NCBI RefSeq assembly: GCF_009793335.1
Contig: NZ_WING01000001.1
Span: 7,006,001-7,070,000 of the forward strand
Origin: Actinomadura sp. J1-007
Lineage (GTDB): Bacteria; Actinomycetota; Actinomycetes; Streptosporangiales; Streptosporangiaceae
Direction: 5' to 3'
DNA: 64,000 nt
A program made the translations under genes and the position numbers. Below the pieces are notes generated by a model. The model saw nothing but the letters and a program-made list of their open reading frames with translations, was not told the origin of the DNA and did not search any database. Shown piece after piece: positions 31,762-43,187 of this stretch. The first letter of the stretch is position 1, and the number at the start of each line of letters is the position of its first letter.

Positions 31762-32733
31762 ATGCACGACAAGCCCGGACGCAAGGTGTTCGACTACATG
31801 GAGGGGTACGTCGTCTGCGCCGTCTACAGCGGCCTGGAGCGGATCGGCAAGCTCGACCGCTTCGCCGAGCACGGCCTCACGGCGGACGACCTCGGCTCCA
31901 ACGCGTTCCTCACCGAGGCCACCCTCCGGTACCTGTCCCAGCGGGGCCTCGCCCGCGAGGAGGGCGGCGTCCACCGCCCGACCGACCTCGGCCGCGAGCT
32001 GTACGCCGACCGCGGCTACCTCAACTGGCTGTCCGGCGGGTACGGGGAGCCGCTGCACGCGTTCGGCGACCTGCTGACGGGCGCCGCGACGTTCGGCGAG
32101 CAGGTCGACCGCGACGTCCGCTGGGTCGCGGTCGGCACCGCCCTCGCGGGCGGCAAGGACCTGCGGCCGTACGTGATGGACCTGCTGAACCGGATCGAGT
32201 TCAGCCGCGCCGCCGACCTCGGCTGCGGCAACGGCCACCTGCTGATCTCGCTCTGCCGGGCCACCGGCGGGAACGGCGTCGGCATCGACATCAGCGCGGA
32301 CGCGTGCGCCGAGGCGAGGGAGGAGGTGCGCCGCGCGGGCATGGAGGACCGGATCGACATCGTGCACGCCGACGCCCGCGACCCGTGGGGCGTCCCGGAG
32401 CTGGAGGACGTCCAGCTCGCGATGATGTTCTTCTTCCTGCACGAGGTGCTGGAGCTCGGCTACGCCGTCCTCGTGGACTATCTGCGGCAGCTCCACGCGC
32501 GGCTGCCCCGCGGCGCGCGCGCCCTCGCCGCCGAGATCAGCCCGCCGCGGGTGGCGTTCGAGACGCCCGAGCTGGTCAGCCCCGAGTACACGCTCACCCA
32601 GGCGTTCATGAGCCAGCGGCTGCTGAACGAGGACGAGTGGCGGGCCGTGTGGGAGGAGGCCGGGTTCGAGATGGAGAAGATCGTCCCGACCGACCTGCCG
32701 GAGACCCACCTCTACCTGGCCAGGAAGGCATGA
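31762..32733 (+). CDS. SAM-dependent methyltransferase
   Basis: A 323-aa class I methyltransferase. An N-terminal helical dimerisation/wHTH-like part (to about residue 110) precedes the SAM motif A-A-D-L-G-C-G-N-G-H-L-L-I (about 150), then G-V-G-I-D-I-S and V-H-A-D-A-R-D. The R-W-V-A-V-G-T-A lead-in and the overall layout recall the actinobacterial family that includes 2-keto-acid C-methyltransferases such as MppJ, but also O-methyltransferases, so the target is open. ATG 31762 has CGGAG upstream. It lies inside the biosynthetic operon, between the PLP fusion and the SnoaL-like gene. Confidence 0.88.
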   Translation: MHDKPGRKVFDYMEGYVVCAVYSGLERIGKLDRFAEHGLTADDLGSNAFLTEATLRYLSQRGLAREEGGVHRPTDLGRELYADRGYLNWLSGGYGEPLHAFGDLLTGAATFGEQVDRDVRWVAVGTALAGGKDLRPYVMDLLNRIEFSRAADLGCGNGHLLISLCRATGGNGVGIDISADACAEAREEVRRAGMEDRIDIVHADARDPWGVPELEDVQLAMMFFFLHEVLELGYAVLVDYLRQLHARLPRGARALAAEISPPRVAFETPELVSPEYTLTQAFMSQRLLNEDEWRAVWEEAGFEMEKIVPTDLPETHLYLARKA

Positions 32734-33209
32734 GCGCCCCCGCCGGGGAGACCGGCGCGAAACGGGCCGCACCCCTGCCGGAGGCGGCGACCCTGACGAA
32801 CGTGGGAATCGTCCGGCGCGTCTACGAGCTGTTTGGCGGCGGCGACGTCACCGCCATCCACGAGCTGCTCTCCGAGGACTTCCACTGGGACTACTTCGGC
32901 CCGCCCGAGCTGCCCTGGGCCGGAACGTACGTCGGACGCCAGGGCGTCGACCGGTTCTTCGAGATCGTCGGCGGCCTCATCGAGGTCGAGGAGTTCGAGG
33001 CCCTCCAGTACACGGCGGAGGGCGACCGGGTCGTCGCCTTCGGGACGAGCAGCGCCAGGGTGCTGGCCAGCGGCGCGCGATACACGACGCACTGGGTCAA
33101 CATCTTCACCCTCGCCGGAGGCCGGATCACGCGCCTGCTCGACGTCTACGACACCGGCACCGTCCTCGCCGCGCTGCGCGCGCCGTCCACCGGTCCGGGG
33201 CCGCGATGA
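32730..33209 (+). CDS. SnoaL/NTF2-like protein
   Basis: A 159-aa protein with the NTF2-like pattern: N-V-G-I-V-R-R-V-Y-E-L-F-G-G-G-D, then L-L-S-E-D-F-H-W-D-Y-F-G-P, and a C-terminal H-W-V-N-I-F-T-L-A-G-G-R-I-T-R-L-L-D-V-Y-D-T. SnoaL-like proteins act as small isomerases, cyclases, hydrolases or non-catalytic binding proteins in secondary metabolism. ATG 32730 overlaps the methyltransferase stop, and its own stop overlaps the NRPS start. Confidence 0.9.
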   Translation: MSAPAGETGAKRAAPLPEAATLTNVGIVRRVYELFGGGDVTAIHELLSEDFHWDYFGPPELPWAGTYVGRQGVDRFFEIVGGLIEVEEFEALQYTAEGDRVVAFGTSSARVLASGARYTTHWVNIFTLAGGRITRLLDVYDTGTVLAALRAPSTGPGPR

Positions 33210-36200
33210 GCGCGATCTACCCGGCGTTCGCGGAGGTGGTGCGGGCGCGACCCGACCGTCCGGCCATCGCCTGGCGGGGCCGCACGCTGAGCTACGCCGA
33301 GCTGGACGCCTGGGCGCGGCGTACGGCCGCGTGCCTGCCGGGCCCGCCCGCGCCGGAGGCCGAGGAGATCGTCGGCGTCTGCGCCGGGAACGGCCCGGCG
33401 GGCGTCGCGGCGACGCTCGGCGTCCTCGCGTCGGGCCGTGCCTACCTGCCGATCGACCCGGCCCTGCCGGACGCCAGGATCCGCCACCTCGCCGAGGACG
33501 GCGGCGTCCGGTGCGTCGTGTCGGACGCCGAGCACGCCTCCCGCGTCCGGGCGCTCGCGCCGTCCGGGACGGAGGTGGTCCTCTGCCCGAACCACCGGAC
33601 GCCGCCGAGCCCGGCCCCGGCCGGCCCGGACCGGGACGCCGTCCGGGACGCCGCTCGCGGAGGGCGACGGCTCGCGGCTCGCGTACGTCCTCTACACGTC
33701 GGGCAGCACCGGAACGCCGAAGGGCGTGATGGTCGAGCAGCGCGGCGTCGTCGCGCTCGCCCGCAACCCCTTCTTCGGGGTCACCGCGGACGACGTGTTC
33801 CTGAGGCTGGCGCCCGTCCACGCCGACCCGTCCGTCTTCGAGACGTTCGCACCCCTGTTGAACGGCGCGCTGCTGGCCTTCCCCGACGAGGACCGGCCGA
33901 GCGTGCACGGTATCGGCGCGGACGTGCGGCGGAACGGCGTGACCGTGCTGCGGCTCGTCGCCCCCCTCTTCAGGCTCGTCGTCGAGTCGTGCCTCGACGA
34001 CCTCTCCGGGCTGCGCCTGCTCATCTCCGGCGGCGACCGCGCGTCGCCGTCCGCCGTCGCCCGCGCCGCGCGCGGGCTCCCCGGCTGCCGGGTGGTGAAC
34101 GGCTACGGCCCCACGGAGGCGACGGTCTACGCCTGCTGCCATGTCATTGCGAACGGCGCGGACGGCGCGGACGAGCGGCCGACCCCGATCGGCGGCCCGA
34201 TCCCGGGCGTGACGGCGCGGATCCTCGGCGCGGACGGGCGCCCGGCGGACCAGGGCGAGCGAGGGGAGCTCTGCCTCGGCGGCGCGGGCCTGGCCCGCGG
34301 CTACCTGAACAGGCCCGAGCTGACCGCCGAACGGTTCGTCACCGACCCCGGGTCGGGGGCGCGCCTCTACCGCACCGGCGATCTGGTCCGGCGCGGCGGG
34401 GACGGGCTCCTGGAGTTCCTCGGCCGCCTGGACGACCAGCTCAAGGTCCGTGGGTTCCGGGTCGAGCCCGGCGAGGTCGAGGCCGCCCTCACCGCCCACC
34501 CCGCCGTGGGCGCCGCGCTCGTCCGCCTGAACGCCGGACGCCTGGAGGCGCTGGTCGCCCCGGACAACGGCCTCTCCGCACCCGACCTGCGGGCGCACCT
34601 GGCGCGGCTGCTGCCCGACCACATGGTCCCCGCCCTGGTCCGGACGGTCGACGTCCTGCCCACGCTGCCGAACGGCAAGCCGGACCGGACGCCGGTGGAG
34701 TCCGCGCCGCCGCCATCGGACGCCCGGACCGCGCCCCCCGCACCGGGCTCCGCCGCCGGGAAGGCGCTGGCCGCGATCTGGTCGGACGTCCTCGGCGCCG
34801 TTCCCGACCCCGGGCAGGGCCTGTTCGAGCTCGGCGGCGACTCCCTGGCCGCGATGGACATCGCCGCGAGGATCGTCCGCGACCTCGGGGTCAGGGTCGC
34901 GCCCGCCGAGGTCGTGGAGGCGCGGACGCTCGCCGGGCTCATCGAACGGGTCGGCGTCGCGCGGGAGGAGGAGGCGGCGCTCCCGACCGGGAACGACCAC
35001 GCGCCGCTCACCCCCGGCCAGCAGGGAATCTGGATCGACGACCAGGCCGCGGACGTGTCGCGGTACACGATCTCCCGCACGTTCCGCCTGCGCGGCGCGG
35101 TGGACCCCGGCGCTCTGCGGCGCGCGCTGGAGGCGGTGGTCGAACGGCACGGTTCGCTCCGTTCGGCCATCACCCGACGCGACGGCGAACTCGTCCAGCG
35201 GGTCGGCGCGGGCCGGCGCCCGGCGCTCCGGTTCATCGACCTGAGCGACCGGCCCCCGGGCGAACGCGCCGAAGCGGCACGCGACATCGCACGCGCCTCG
35301 GCGGCCGAACCGATCGACCTCGCCTCCGGACCCGTTCTGCGCCTGCTGCTCATCAGGACGGGGCGCGAAGACTGGACCCTGCACCTCGACGTCCATCACA
35401 TCGTCGCGGACGACTGGTCGCTCGACGTCCTCCTGCGCGAACTGTCGGCGGCCTACGCGGCGGCCCGTACCGGCGAACCGGCGGAGCCGCCCGCGCCCGC
35501 CGTCCAGTTCGCCGACTACGCGGCCTGGACGGCGCGCGGCTCCGGCTCCGGCTCCGGCGGCGCCGGGCCCGCGGCCACCGCGGCGTGGTCCCGGAGGCTC
35601 GCGGGCTATCCGGGGCTGATCGACCTTCCGACGGACCATCCGCGTCCGCGCGTGCTGAGCGGGCGCGGCGGGCGCGTGCGCCGCGTGCTCGGCCGCCGGG
35701 CCGCCGACCGCGTCGCGCGGCTCGCGCGGGAGCACGACGTCAGCCGCTACATGGTGGCGATGTCGGCCGTCTACCTGCTCCTGGCCCGCTACTCCGGGCA
35801 GGAGGACGTCTGCGTGGGCACGCCGGTCGCCGGCCGGGACGTCCCCGGAACCGAAGGCACGATCGGCTACTTCGCGAACCTCCTGGCCGCCCGGATCTCA
35901 CCGGACGCCGGGGCGACCGTGCCGGAACTGCTGGCCCACGTCCGCGAGGTGTGCCTGGAGCTGTACGCCGACCAGCGCGTCCCGCTCCACGCCGCCGGAG
36001 CGGGAGCCGGAGCCGGAACGGGAACGCTCTTGCAGGTGGTCGTCGCCTACCAGCAGCGGCCGCCGCATCCGCTCGTGCTGCCCGGCGCGGACGTGGCCCC
36101 GAGCCGTTCGACTCCGGCACCGCCAAGTTCGAGCTCGGCTTCGGATTCGAGGAGCGCGGCGGCGAGCTCCACATCGAGATCGAGTACAGCACCGACGTCC

Positions 36201-39200
36201 ACGACGAGCCGACCGTCTCCGGCATGGCCCGGCATCTGGCGAACGTGTTCGAGTGGCTGGCCGCGCACCCGTCCGCCGGGCTGCGCGAGCTCGACATGAC
36301 CGACGCGGAGGAACGGCGGCTCGTCCTCGGCACGTGGAACGACACCGCGCTGGACGTCCCCGCCGACCGCTGCCTCCACGAGCTGTTCGCCGAGCGGGCC
36401 CGGACCCGTCCGGACAAGATCGCGGTCAGGGACGGGCGGGAGGCGCTGACCTACGCCTGGGTGGACGGCCTCAGCGACGGGCTCGCCGGGGCGCTCGTAC
36501 GGCGCGGGGTGCGGCCGGGGCGGCCGGTCGCGGTCTGCCTGCCGAGGTCGGCGCGGCTGACCGTCGCGATGCTCGGGGTCATGAAGGCCGGCGCGGTGTA
36601 CGTCCCGCTGGACCCGTCGTACCCGCCGGAGCGGCTCTCGGTCATCATGGCCGACGCGGGCGCCGAGGCGCTGGTGACGAGCGGCGACCTGCACGAGGCG
36701 CTGTTCGCGGGCCACCGCGTCCCGGACACGGTGGTGGACGTCGCCGAGGCCACCGGCGCGGACGCGCACGGGGCGCACGGCGCGGACGCGCACGGGGAGG
36801 GCGCGGCGGAGCTGCCGCGGACCTCGCCGGGGGATCTCGCCTACATCATCTACACCTCGGGGAGCACCGGGCGTCCGCGCGGCGTCGCGATCGAGCACCG
36901 GTCGGCCGTCAACATGCTCGTGGGCCACCGCACGCTCTGCGCGTTCGAGGAAGGAGACGTGTGGTCGCAGTTCGCCGCGTCGGGGTTCGACATGGCGATC
37001 TACGAGCAGCTCCAGCCGCTGCTGCTCGGAGCGACCTCGGTCGTGTGCCCGGAGGAGTGCCGCCTGGACGGGCGCCTGTTCGTCGACTTCGTGGACGGCA
37101 ACGGGGTCACGGTCATGGTGACCTCGCCCGCGTTCCTGCGCTCGCTCGGACGGCCGGAGCTGCCGACCGTGCGGCACCTGCTCGTCGGCGGGGAGGCCGC
37201 CGACCTCGGCGACGTCCGGCACTACGCGCCGCGCAAGCTCGTCCTGAACGGGTACGGGCCGACCGAGACGACGATCTGCGCGACGTCGTACGTGGCCACC
37301 GGGCGGGAGGACGGCGCGCGGCTCCCCGTCGGCGGGCCGCTGCCCAACACGCGGATCCTCGTCCTGGACGAGGAGCGCAGGCTCGCGCCCGTCGGCGTGC
37401 CCGGCGAGATCTACATCGGGGGAGCGGGGCTCGCCCGGGGGTACTGGAACGACGACGCCCTCACCCGCGAACGGTTCGTCCGCGTGCCGGGCCTCGGAGC
37501 CGGGCGGCTCTACCGGTCGGGCGACCGCGGCCGGTGGCTGCCGGACGGCACGATCGACGTGCTCGGACGGCTCGACCAGCAGGCCAAGATCCGCGGGTTC
37601 CGCGTCGAGCCCGGGGAGATCGAGAGCGTGCTCGCCCGGCATCCGGACGTGCGGCAGGCCGCCGTCGTCCCGCATGCGGGCCGCCTCGTCGCGTTCGTCG
37701 CGGGAACGGCGTCCGAGCACGCGCTGCGCGGGCATCTCGCGTCCGCCCTGCCCGCCTACATGGTCCCGGCCCGGTTCGTCGGCCTGGACGCGCTGCCGAT
37801 GACCGAGCACGCCAAGATCGACCGGCGCGCGCTCGCCCGCGCCGCCGCCGACGAGGCCCCCGGCCCGGCCGGGCCGGGCGCGGGACCCGTTCTCGCCGGA
37901 GCGACCGGACCGCTTCCGGCCGGGCCGGGCGCGGGCCTCACCGGTCCGGAGCGGGAGGTCGCGCGCGTCTTCGGCGAGGTGCTGAACGTGCGCGTGGCGT
38001 CCGGCGCGGACGACTTCTTCGAGCTCGGCGGGCACTCGCTGCTGATCGTCCAGGTGCTGGCCAGGCTGGAGTCGGAGTTCGGGGCCCGGCTGTCGGTCCG
38101 GGAGTTCCTGGCCGAGCCGAACGTCAAGGCCGTGGCGGCGCGCGTCGCCGGAGGACGGCCGGCCGGTGACGTCCCCCTCGACGCCGCCGTCACGGCGATC
38201 CCGCGGGAATGGACGTTCCCGGAGCCGGGCCCGAAGGCGGCCGGCCCGGAAGCCGTCCTGCTGACCGGCGCGACGGGCTTCCTCGGCCCGTTCCTCCTGG
38301 CCGAGCTGCTGAGACGGACCGGCGCCGAGGTCTACTGCCTCGTCCGCGCCGGCACGGAGCACGCGGCGCGCGAGCGCGTACGCGAGGCGGCGGCCCGCTT
38401 CGGCGTGCCGATCGCGCCGGACGATCCGCGGATCGTCCCCGTGCCCGGCGACCTGGCCGCTCCCGGGCTGGGCCTCGCCCCGCGATGGCGGGCGCGGCTG
38501 GCCGAACGCGCCGACACGATCGTGCACGCGGGCGCGCAGGTCCACCACCTGTCGCCGTACCGGCGGCTGGCCCCGCCAACGTGGACAGCACGCGCGCCCT
38601 GATCGAACTCGCCACCGACGGCGCGGGCAAGCGCCTGCACCACATCTCCTCGCTGAGCGTCTTCGGCGGCTCGCAGGCGGGCGCGATCACGGAGGCGAGC
38701 CCGGCGCGGGACGAGGTCCACGCGCAGGGACGCGGCTACGCGGCGAGCAAGTGGGCGGCCGACGTCATGGTGCAGCGCGCCATGGAGCAGGGCGCGCACG
38801 CCGGCGTGCACAGGCTGGGCCGGATCTCCGGCGACAGCCGTACGGGCGCGGCGAGCCCGGACGACATGTTCTACCGGCTGCTGGCGACCTGCGACGCGGT
38901 CGGGAGCCACCCGGACGCCCCGGCGCTGCGCACCAACCTGCTGCCCGTGGACGTCGCCGCCGCCGCGGTCGTCGCGCTGGCGCTGGACGGCACGGACGGC
39001 GGGCCGATCCACCACCTCCACCATCCGGACGGGACGGGCCTGGAGGAGTTCATGGCCGTCCGCGCCCGGCTGTACGGGGGGTCCGCCGAGCCGGTGACGC
39101 TCGAACGCTGGCTGGACCTCGTGGACGCGTCCGGCCGCGTCCTGCCCATCGAGCCGTACCGGCCCGCGCTGCGCGAGATGGCCCGCGAGGGGACCGCCCA

Positions 39201-39336
39201 CAGGCCGCCGCCCGCGCTCGACAACCGCGCGACGCTCCGGCGGCTGGACGCCCTCGGCGTCGCGATCCCCGCGATCGACGCCGAGCTGATCGGCCGTTAC
39301 TGGCACCACATCAGGAAAGGCGGCGAGGGGCCGTGA
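33206..39336 (+). CDS. Dimodular NRPS A-T-C-A-T with terminal thioester reductase (three frameshift sites)
   Basis: About 2,043 residues after frame repair. Module 1: adenylation (Y-V-L-Y-T-S-G-S-T-G, N-G-Y-G-P-T-E, A10 L-P-N-G-K-P-D-R) and carrier L-F-E-L-G-G-D-S-L. Then comes condensation with H-H-I-V-A-D-D-W-S near 35,400. Module 2: adenylation (Y-I-I-Y-T-S-G-S-T-G, Y-R-S-G-D, G-F-R-V-E-P-G-E-I-E) and carrier F-F-E-L-G-G-H-S-L. It ends in a Lys2/CAR-type reductase (L-L-T-G-A-T-G-F-L-G, later Y-A-A-S-K) instead of a thioesterase, so reductive release as aldehyde or alcohol is expected. Frames change near 33650 (one extra or two missing bases), 36096-36100 and 38571 (one missing base each). 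A-domain substrates could not be read reliably. Confidence 0.9.
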
Positions 39337-40212
39337 ACGGCATCGAGCCATGGATCGACGCGAACCCGTTCCTCTCCGGCCTCGGCCTGCGCGGCCGGGA
39401 CGGCGCGCTGCTGCTGCACGGGGACGACGCGCTGACCTACCGGGGCGTCCTGCACGGCGGCGTCGTAGCGGCCCTCGCCGCGGCCTCGGCGGAGGCCGCC
39501 GTGCTCGCCACGTTGCCGAAGCCCGTCATCACGGCGATCCAGATCGACTACGTCCGCGGCGGGCGCACGCCCCCGTTCTCGGCCGGATCCACGGTGGTGC
39601 GCGCCGCGCGGGACCTGAGCTTCGCGCACGGCAGCGTCACCGAGGGCGACGGCGAGGTCATCGCGCAGGTCTCGACCGTCCTCGCGCGGACCGTGCACGC
39701 GGACGCGCACGGGGGCACGGGCGCGCACGGGGCACGGGCGGGGACGCGGACGTGGACGCGGGCGGGGAGGCGGAGCCGGGCGGCCCGAGACCGCGCGCGG
39801 CCTGCGCGGGGACGTGGCGGACGCCGAGGCCGCCACCCAGGCGATCCCCTACCTGGCCGACCGGGCGGTGCACGTCACCGGGATCGCGTCCGGCGAGATC
39901 GAGATGTCGATCGACCCGGTCGAGCGCACCCTGGGCGAGGACGGCGCGGTGCACTGCGGGGCCGTCCTCGGCCTGATCGACGCGGCGGGGGCGAGCGTGC
40001 CGTGGACGGTGGGCGCCGAGGCCGCGGGCGGCGTCACGGTGTCGCTCAGCGCGCGTTTCCTGCGCAGGGCCGAGCCCGGCGCGCTGCGCGCCCGCGCCCG
40101 CGTGCGCGCACGTGACGAACGATTCACCTTCTGCGACATCGACGTGCGGAACGCCTCCTCGGGGGCGCCGGTGGCGACGGCTTCGCTGCTCCACCGCTTC
40201 TCCGGCCGTTGA
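39333..40212 (+). CDS. Tandem hot-dog thioesterase-like protein (two frameshift sites)
   Basis: Two hot-dog domains of ~125 residues each. The first (39333 to about 39690) has Y-R-G-V-L-H-G-G-V-V-A-A-L and the second (39814-40212) has A-V-H-C-G-A-V-L-G-L-I-D-A-A-G. Both resemble PaaI-type acyl thioesterases. They lie in different frames. Restoring one base near 39740 and one near 39783 joins them through a Gly/Ala/Asp-rich linker (D-A-D-V-D-A-G-G-E-A-E-P-G) into one ~293-aa protein. Alternatively they are two genes, the second starting at GTG 39814. GTG 39333 overlaps the NRPS stop. The family suggests acyl-thioester hydrolysis or editing. Confidence 0.72.
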
Positions 40213-40255
40213 CACGGCCCTTCCGCGACATTAGCGTCCTGAGAAATAAACAAGC

Positions 40256-40282
40256 GTTCAGTGAACTGAACGCACGTTCACT
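40256..40282 (+). promoter_or_regulatory. Candidate TetR operator before the Rieske operon
   Basis: TGAACG-CA-CGTTCA at 40267-40280 is a perfect palindrome with a 2-bp centre. It is preceded immediately by GTTCA-G-TGAAC (40256-40266). Both sit in a ~100-bp AT-richer gap before the Rieske start and share arms with the site at 23850. Confidence 0.72.
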
Positions 40283-40311
40283 GCCCGGAGCGGCCAATCC
40301 CGAGGAGCATG

Positions 40312-41483
40312 ATGGACGGCACCGAGACCACGACGGCGGCGGCGGCGCCCGCAGCGGCCCCCACAGCAGCCCCCACAGCGGCACCGACGGCGACCAACGA
40401 CGAGCGGGACGAGCGGCGGCCGGGGCTCTGGGAGCCCATGCGCTCGGGCGGCCACCAGTGCTGGTATCCGGTGCTGCTCTCGTCCGACCTGGCCCGGGGC
40501 AGTCCACCAGCGTCGACCTCTGCGACGGCCGGGTCGTGGTCTACCGCGGCGCGGACGGCGTGGTCCGCGCGATGACCGCGTACTGCAAGCACCTCGGCGC
40601 GGACCTCGGCGTCGGTGACGTCGTGGGCGACGACCTGCGCTGCCCGTTCCACCACTGGCGCTACGGGACCGACGGGCGCTGCTCGCACATCCCCACCGGC
40701 GACCGCATCCCGCAGGCGGCCCGGCTGTTCACGTTCCCCGTCTCGGAGAAGTGGGGCATCATCTGGGTCTTCTGGGGCGCCGAGCCGCCCTTCGAGGTCC
40801 CCACCATCCCGACCTTCGACGAGAAGACGATGGTCTCGAAGAGCGGGCAGATCCCGATGGACGAGCCGCTCGTCGTCGACTCGTGGGTGTTCGGCACCAA
40901 CATCTTCGACTTCGCCCACTTCCGCGCCGTGCACGGCATCGAGAACCTCAGCCCCGACGTCGAGCGCGACGGCCACCGGATGCGGTGGAGCGTCGACAAC
41001 TTCATCCACGAGGCGGTCGGCCGCGTGACGATGACCGTCGAGAAGTGGGGCCCCAACATCTCGGTCACCCACGGCGTGCGCAACGGCGAGTTCCTCGGCC
41101 ACCTCGCGGCGTCCTCGCCGATGGGCCGGGAGGGCACGAAGTTCTTCATCGTGGCCGTCACGCGGCTGGAGAGCGACGACGACGAGGGCCGCGCGACCGC
41201 CGACCGCAACCTCGACCAGATCCTCGCCCTGCACACCGACCTGCTCAACGAGGACCTTCCGATCATGAACACGCTGCGGCTCGGCGAGGCGCACATGACG
41301 GCCGCCGACCGGCAGATGGCCCGCTACCTGCACTACGTGCGGTCCTATCCGCGCACGACCATGGCCGAGCTCGAACGCTCGGTGCTGCCCGCCCGCGGCG
41401 ACGGCCGCGCCGCCTCCGCTCCGTCCGCCTCCGGTCCCGCCGCCTCCGCTCCGTCCGCCGCCGCGAACGCGGGGTCTGAATGA
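40312..41483 (+). CDS. Rieske non-haem iron oxygenase, KshA-like (frameshift near 40500)
   Basis: About 390 residues after adding one base. The N-terminus is an Ala/Thr/Pro-rich tail, then C-W-Y-P-V-L-L-S. The Rieske motif is C-K-H-L-G...C-P-F-H-H-W, and the mononuclear iron site is N-I-F-D-F-A-H-F-R-A-V-H-G. The tail with Y-L-H-Y-V-R-S-Y-P resembles ketosteroid 9-alpha-hydroxylase-type oxygenases, though small-molecule tailoring enzymes look alike. The frame breaks at D-L-A-R-G / Q-S-T-S-V, at GGGGC where one more C restores it. ATG 40312 is chosen for its GAGGAG spacing. It is first in an operon with the ligase, lactonase and importer. Confidence 0.88.
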
Positions 41484-43187
41484 CCGCGACGGACGCCGGG
41501 CCCCGCGCCCGGCTCAGCGCGCGGACGATCCCCGAGGCGCTCGCCGAGCGCGCCGCGCGCACGCCGGACAAGCTCGCCGTCGTCGCCGAGGACGCGCGGG
41601 GCGGCGTCCTCAGGCTCACCTACGCCGACGTCGAACGGGAGTCGCGCCGCGTCGCCAAGGCGCTGATCGCCTCCGGCGTCGGCAAGGGAGACCGGGTGGC
41701 GATCTGGGCGCCGAACGTGTGGGAGTGGGTGACCGCCTACTACGGCACGCAGCTCGCCGCCGCCACGACCGTCCCGGTCAACACCCGCTTCAAGGGCCCG
41801 AGGCCGCGTACGTGCTGGCCAAGTCCGGGGCGTCCACGCTGCTCACCGTCACCGGGTTCCTCGGCACCGACTACCTGGGCTGGCTGGAGGGGGCCGCCGC
41901 GGAGCAGCCGACGCCCGCGCTCCGGCGGCGCGTCGTCCTGCGCGGCGAGGTCCCCGAAGGGGCGGTCGGCTTCGAGGACTTCCTGCGGGCCGGGGACGCG
42001 GTGTCCGACGCGGTGCTCGACGAGCGGACGGCCTCACTCGGCCCGGACGACCGGTCCGACATCTCGTTCACCTCGGGCACGACCGGCTCCCGAAGGGCGC
42101 GGTCGCGACCCAGGCGCAGGTGTGCGCGCCGTTCGGCGCCTGGGCCGACGTGGTCGGCCTGCGCGCGGACGACCGGATCATGATCATCGCGCCGTTCTTC
42201 CACTCCTTCGGCTCCAAGGCGGGCCTGTTCACCGCGCTGCTCGCGGGCGCCACCGTCCACCCGCGGCTGACCTTCGACCCGGCCGGGTGCCTGCGGCTGA
42301 TCGAGAACGAGCGGATCACGGTCGTGCCCGGCCCTCCGGCGATCTTCCACGGCCTGCTGGCCGACCCCGCCCGGTCCGCGCACGACCTGTCGAGCCTGCG
42401 GCTCGCGGTGACCGGCTCGTCCGACGTGCCCACCGACCTGGTCCTCGCGATGCGCGGCGAGCTCGGGTTCGAGCACGTCGTGACGGGCTACGGGCTCACC
42501 GAGTCCAGCGGCGTCGCGACGATGTGCAGCCACACCGACGACCCGGAGACGGTCGCGCGGACGGCCGGTCGCGCCATCCCGGGCGTCGAGGTCAGGATCG
42601 ACGGCGGGGGCGGCGCCCCGGCGCCCACGGGGACGCGCGGCGAGATCCTCCTGCGCGGCTACAACGTGATGTCGGGGTACTGGCGCGACCCCGAGCGCAG
42701 CGCCGAGGCGTTCGTGGACGGCTGGCTGCGCACGGGCGACATCGGGGAGCTGGACGACGCCGGGTACCTGCGGGTCACCGGCCGTTCCAAGGACATGTAC
42801 ATCCGCGGCGGCGAGAACGTCTACCCGGTCGAGGTGGAGCACGCGCTCGCCCGGCACGGCGACGTCCGGGAGGCCGCCGTGATCGGCGTCCCGGACGCGC
42901 GGTTCGGCGAGGTCGGCCGGGCCTTCGTCGTGCCGCGGCCCGGCGCGGGCCTCGACGCGGAGTCGCTGATCGCGTGGGCGCGGACCCGGATGGCCAACTA
43001 CAAGGTCCCGCGGTACGTGACGTTCCTCGACGAGCTGCCCAAGAACGCCTCGGCGAAGGTCTTCAAACCGGCCCTCCGCGAACTCGCGCGAGCCGCGGAA
43101 GCGGACGGCGGCGGCCGGACGGACGGCGGCGGGACGGACGGCGGGGCGGACGGCGGCCGGGGCGACGGCGCGGGGGAAGGGGCATGA
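41480..43187 (+). CDS. Acyl-CoA synthetase, AMP-forming (two frameshift sites)
   Basis: A 569-aa ANL-superfamily ligase after repair. It shows L-T-Y-A-D-V-E-R-E-S-R-R-V-A-K, the P-loop I-S-F-T-S-G-T-T-G, V-T-G-Y-G-L-T-E-S-S-G, L-R-T-G-D-I-G-E-L-D, G-R-S-K-D-M-Y-I-R-G-G-E-N-V-Y-P-V-E and the catalytic Lys region K-N-A-S-A-K-V-F-K. This is the FadD-like layout. The frame slips at about 41798 (F-K-G / P-E-A-A-Y) and 42089 (T-T-G-S / P-K-G-A-V), each cured by one extra base in a C run. It ends in a Gly/Asp-rich low-complexity tail. It would activate a carboxylic acid as a CoA thioester. Confidence 0.88.

Noticed and set aside
28878..31784. 968-residue antisense frame over the PLP fusion gene
   Set aside because: No domain signature; the plus-strand frame shows class III aminotransferase motifs.
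33640..33660. Programmed frameshifting in the NRPS
   Set aside because: No slippery heptamer or downstream structure stands out, and thirteen other breaks in the same region point to sequence error.
36047..38548. 833-residue antisense frame over NRPS module 2
   Set aside because: Shadow of the adenylation and carrier domains on the plus strand.
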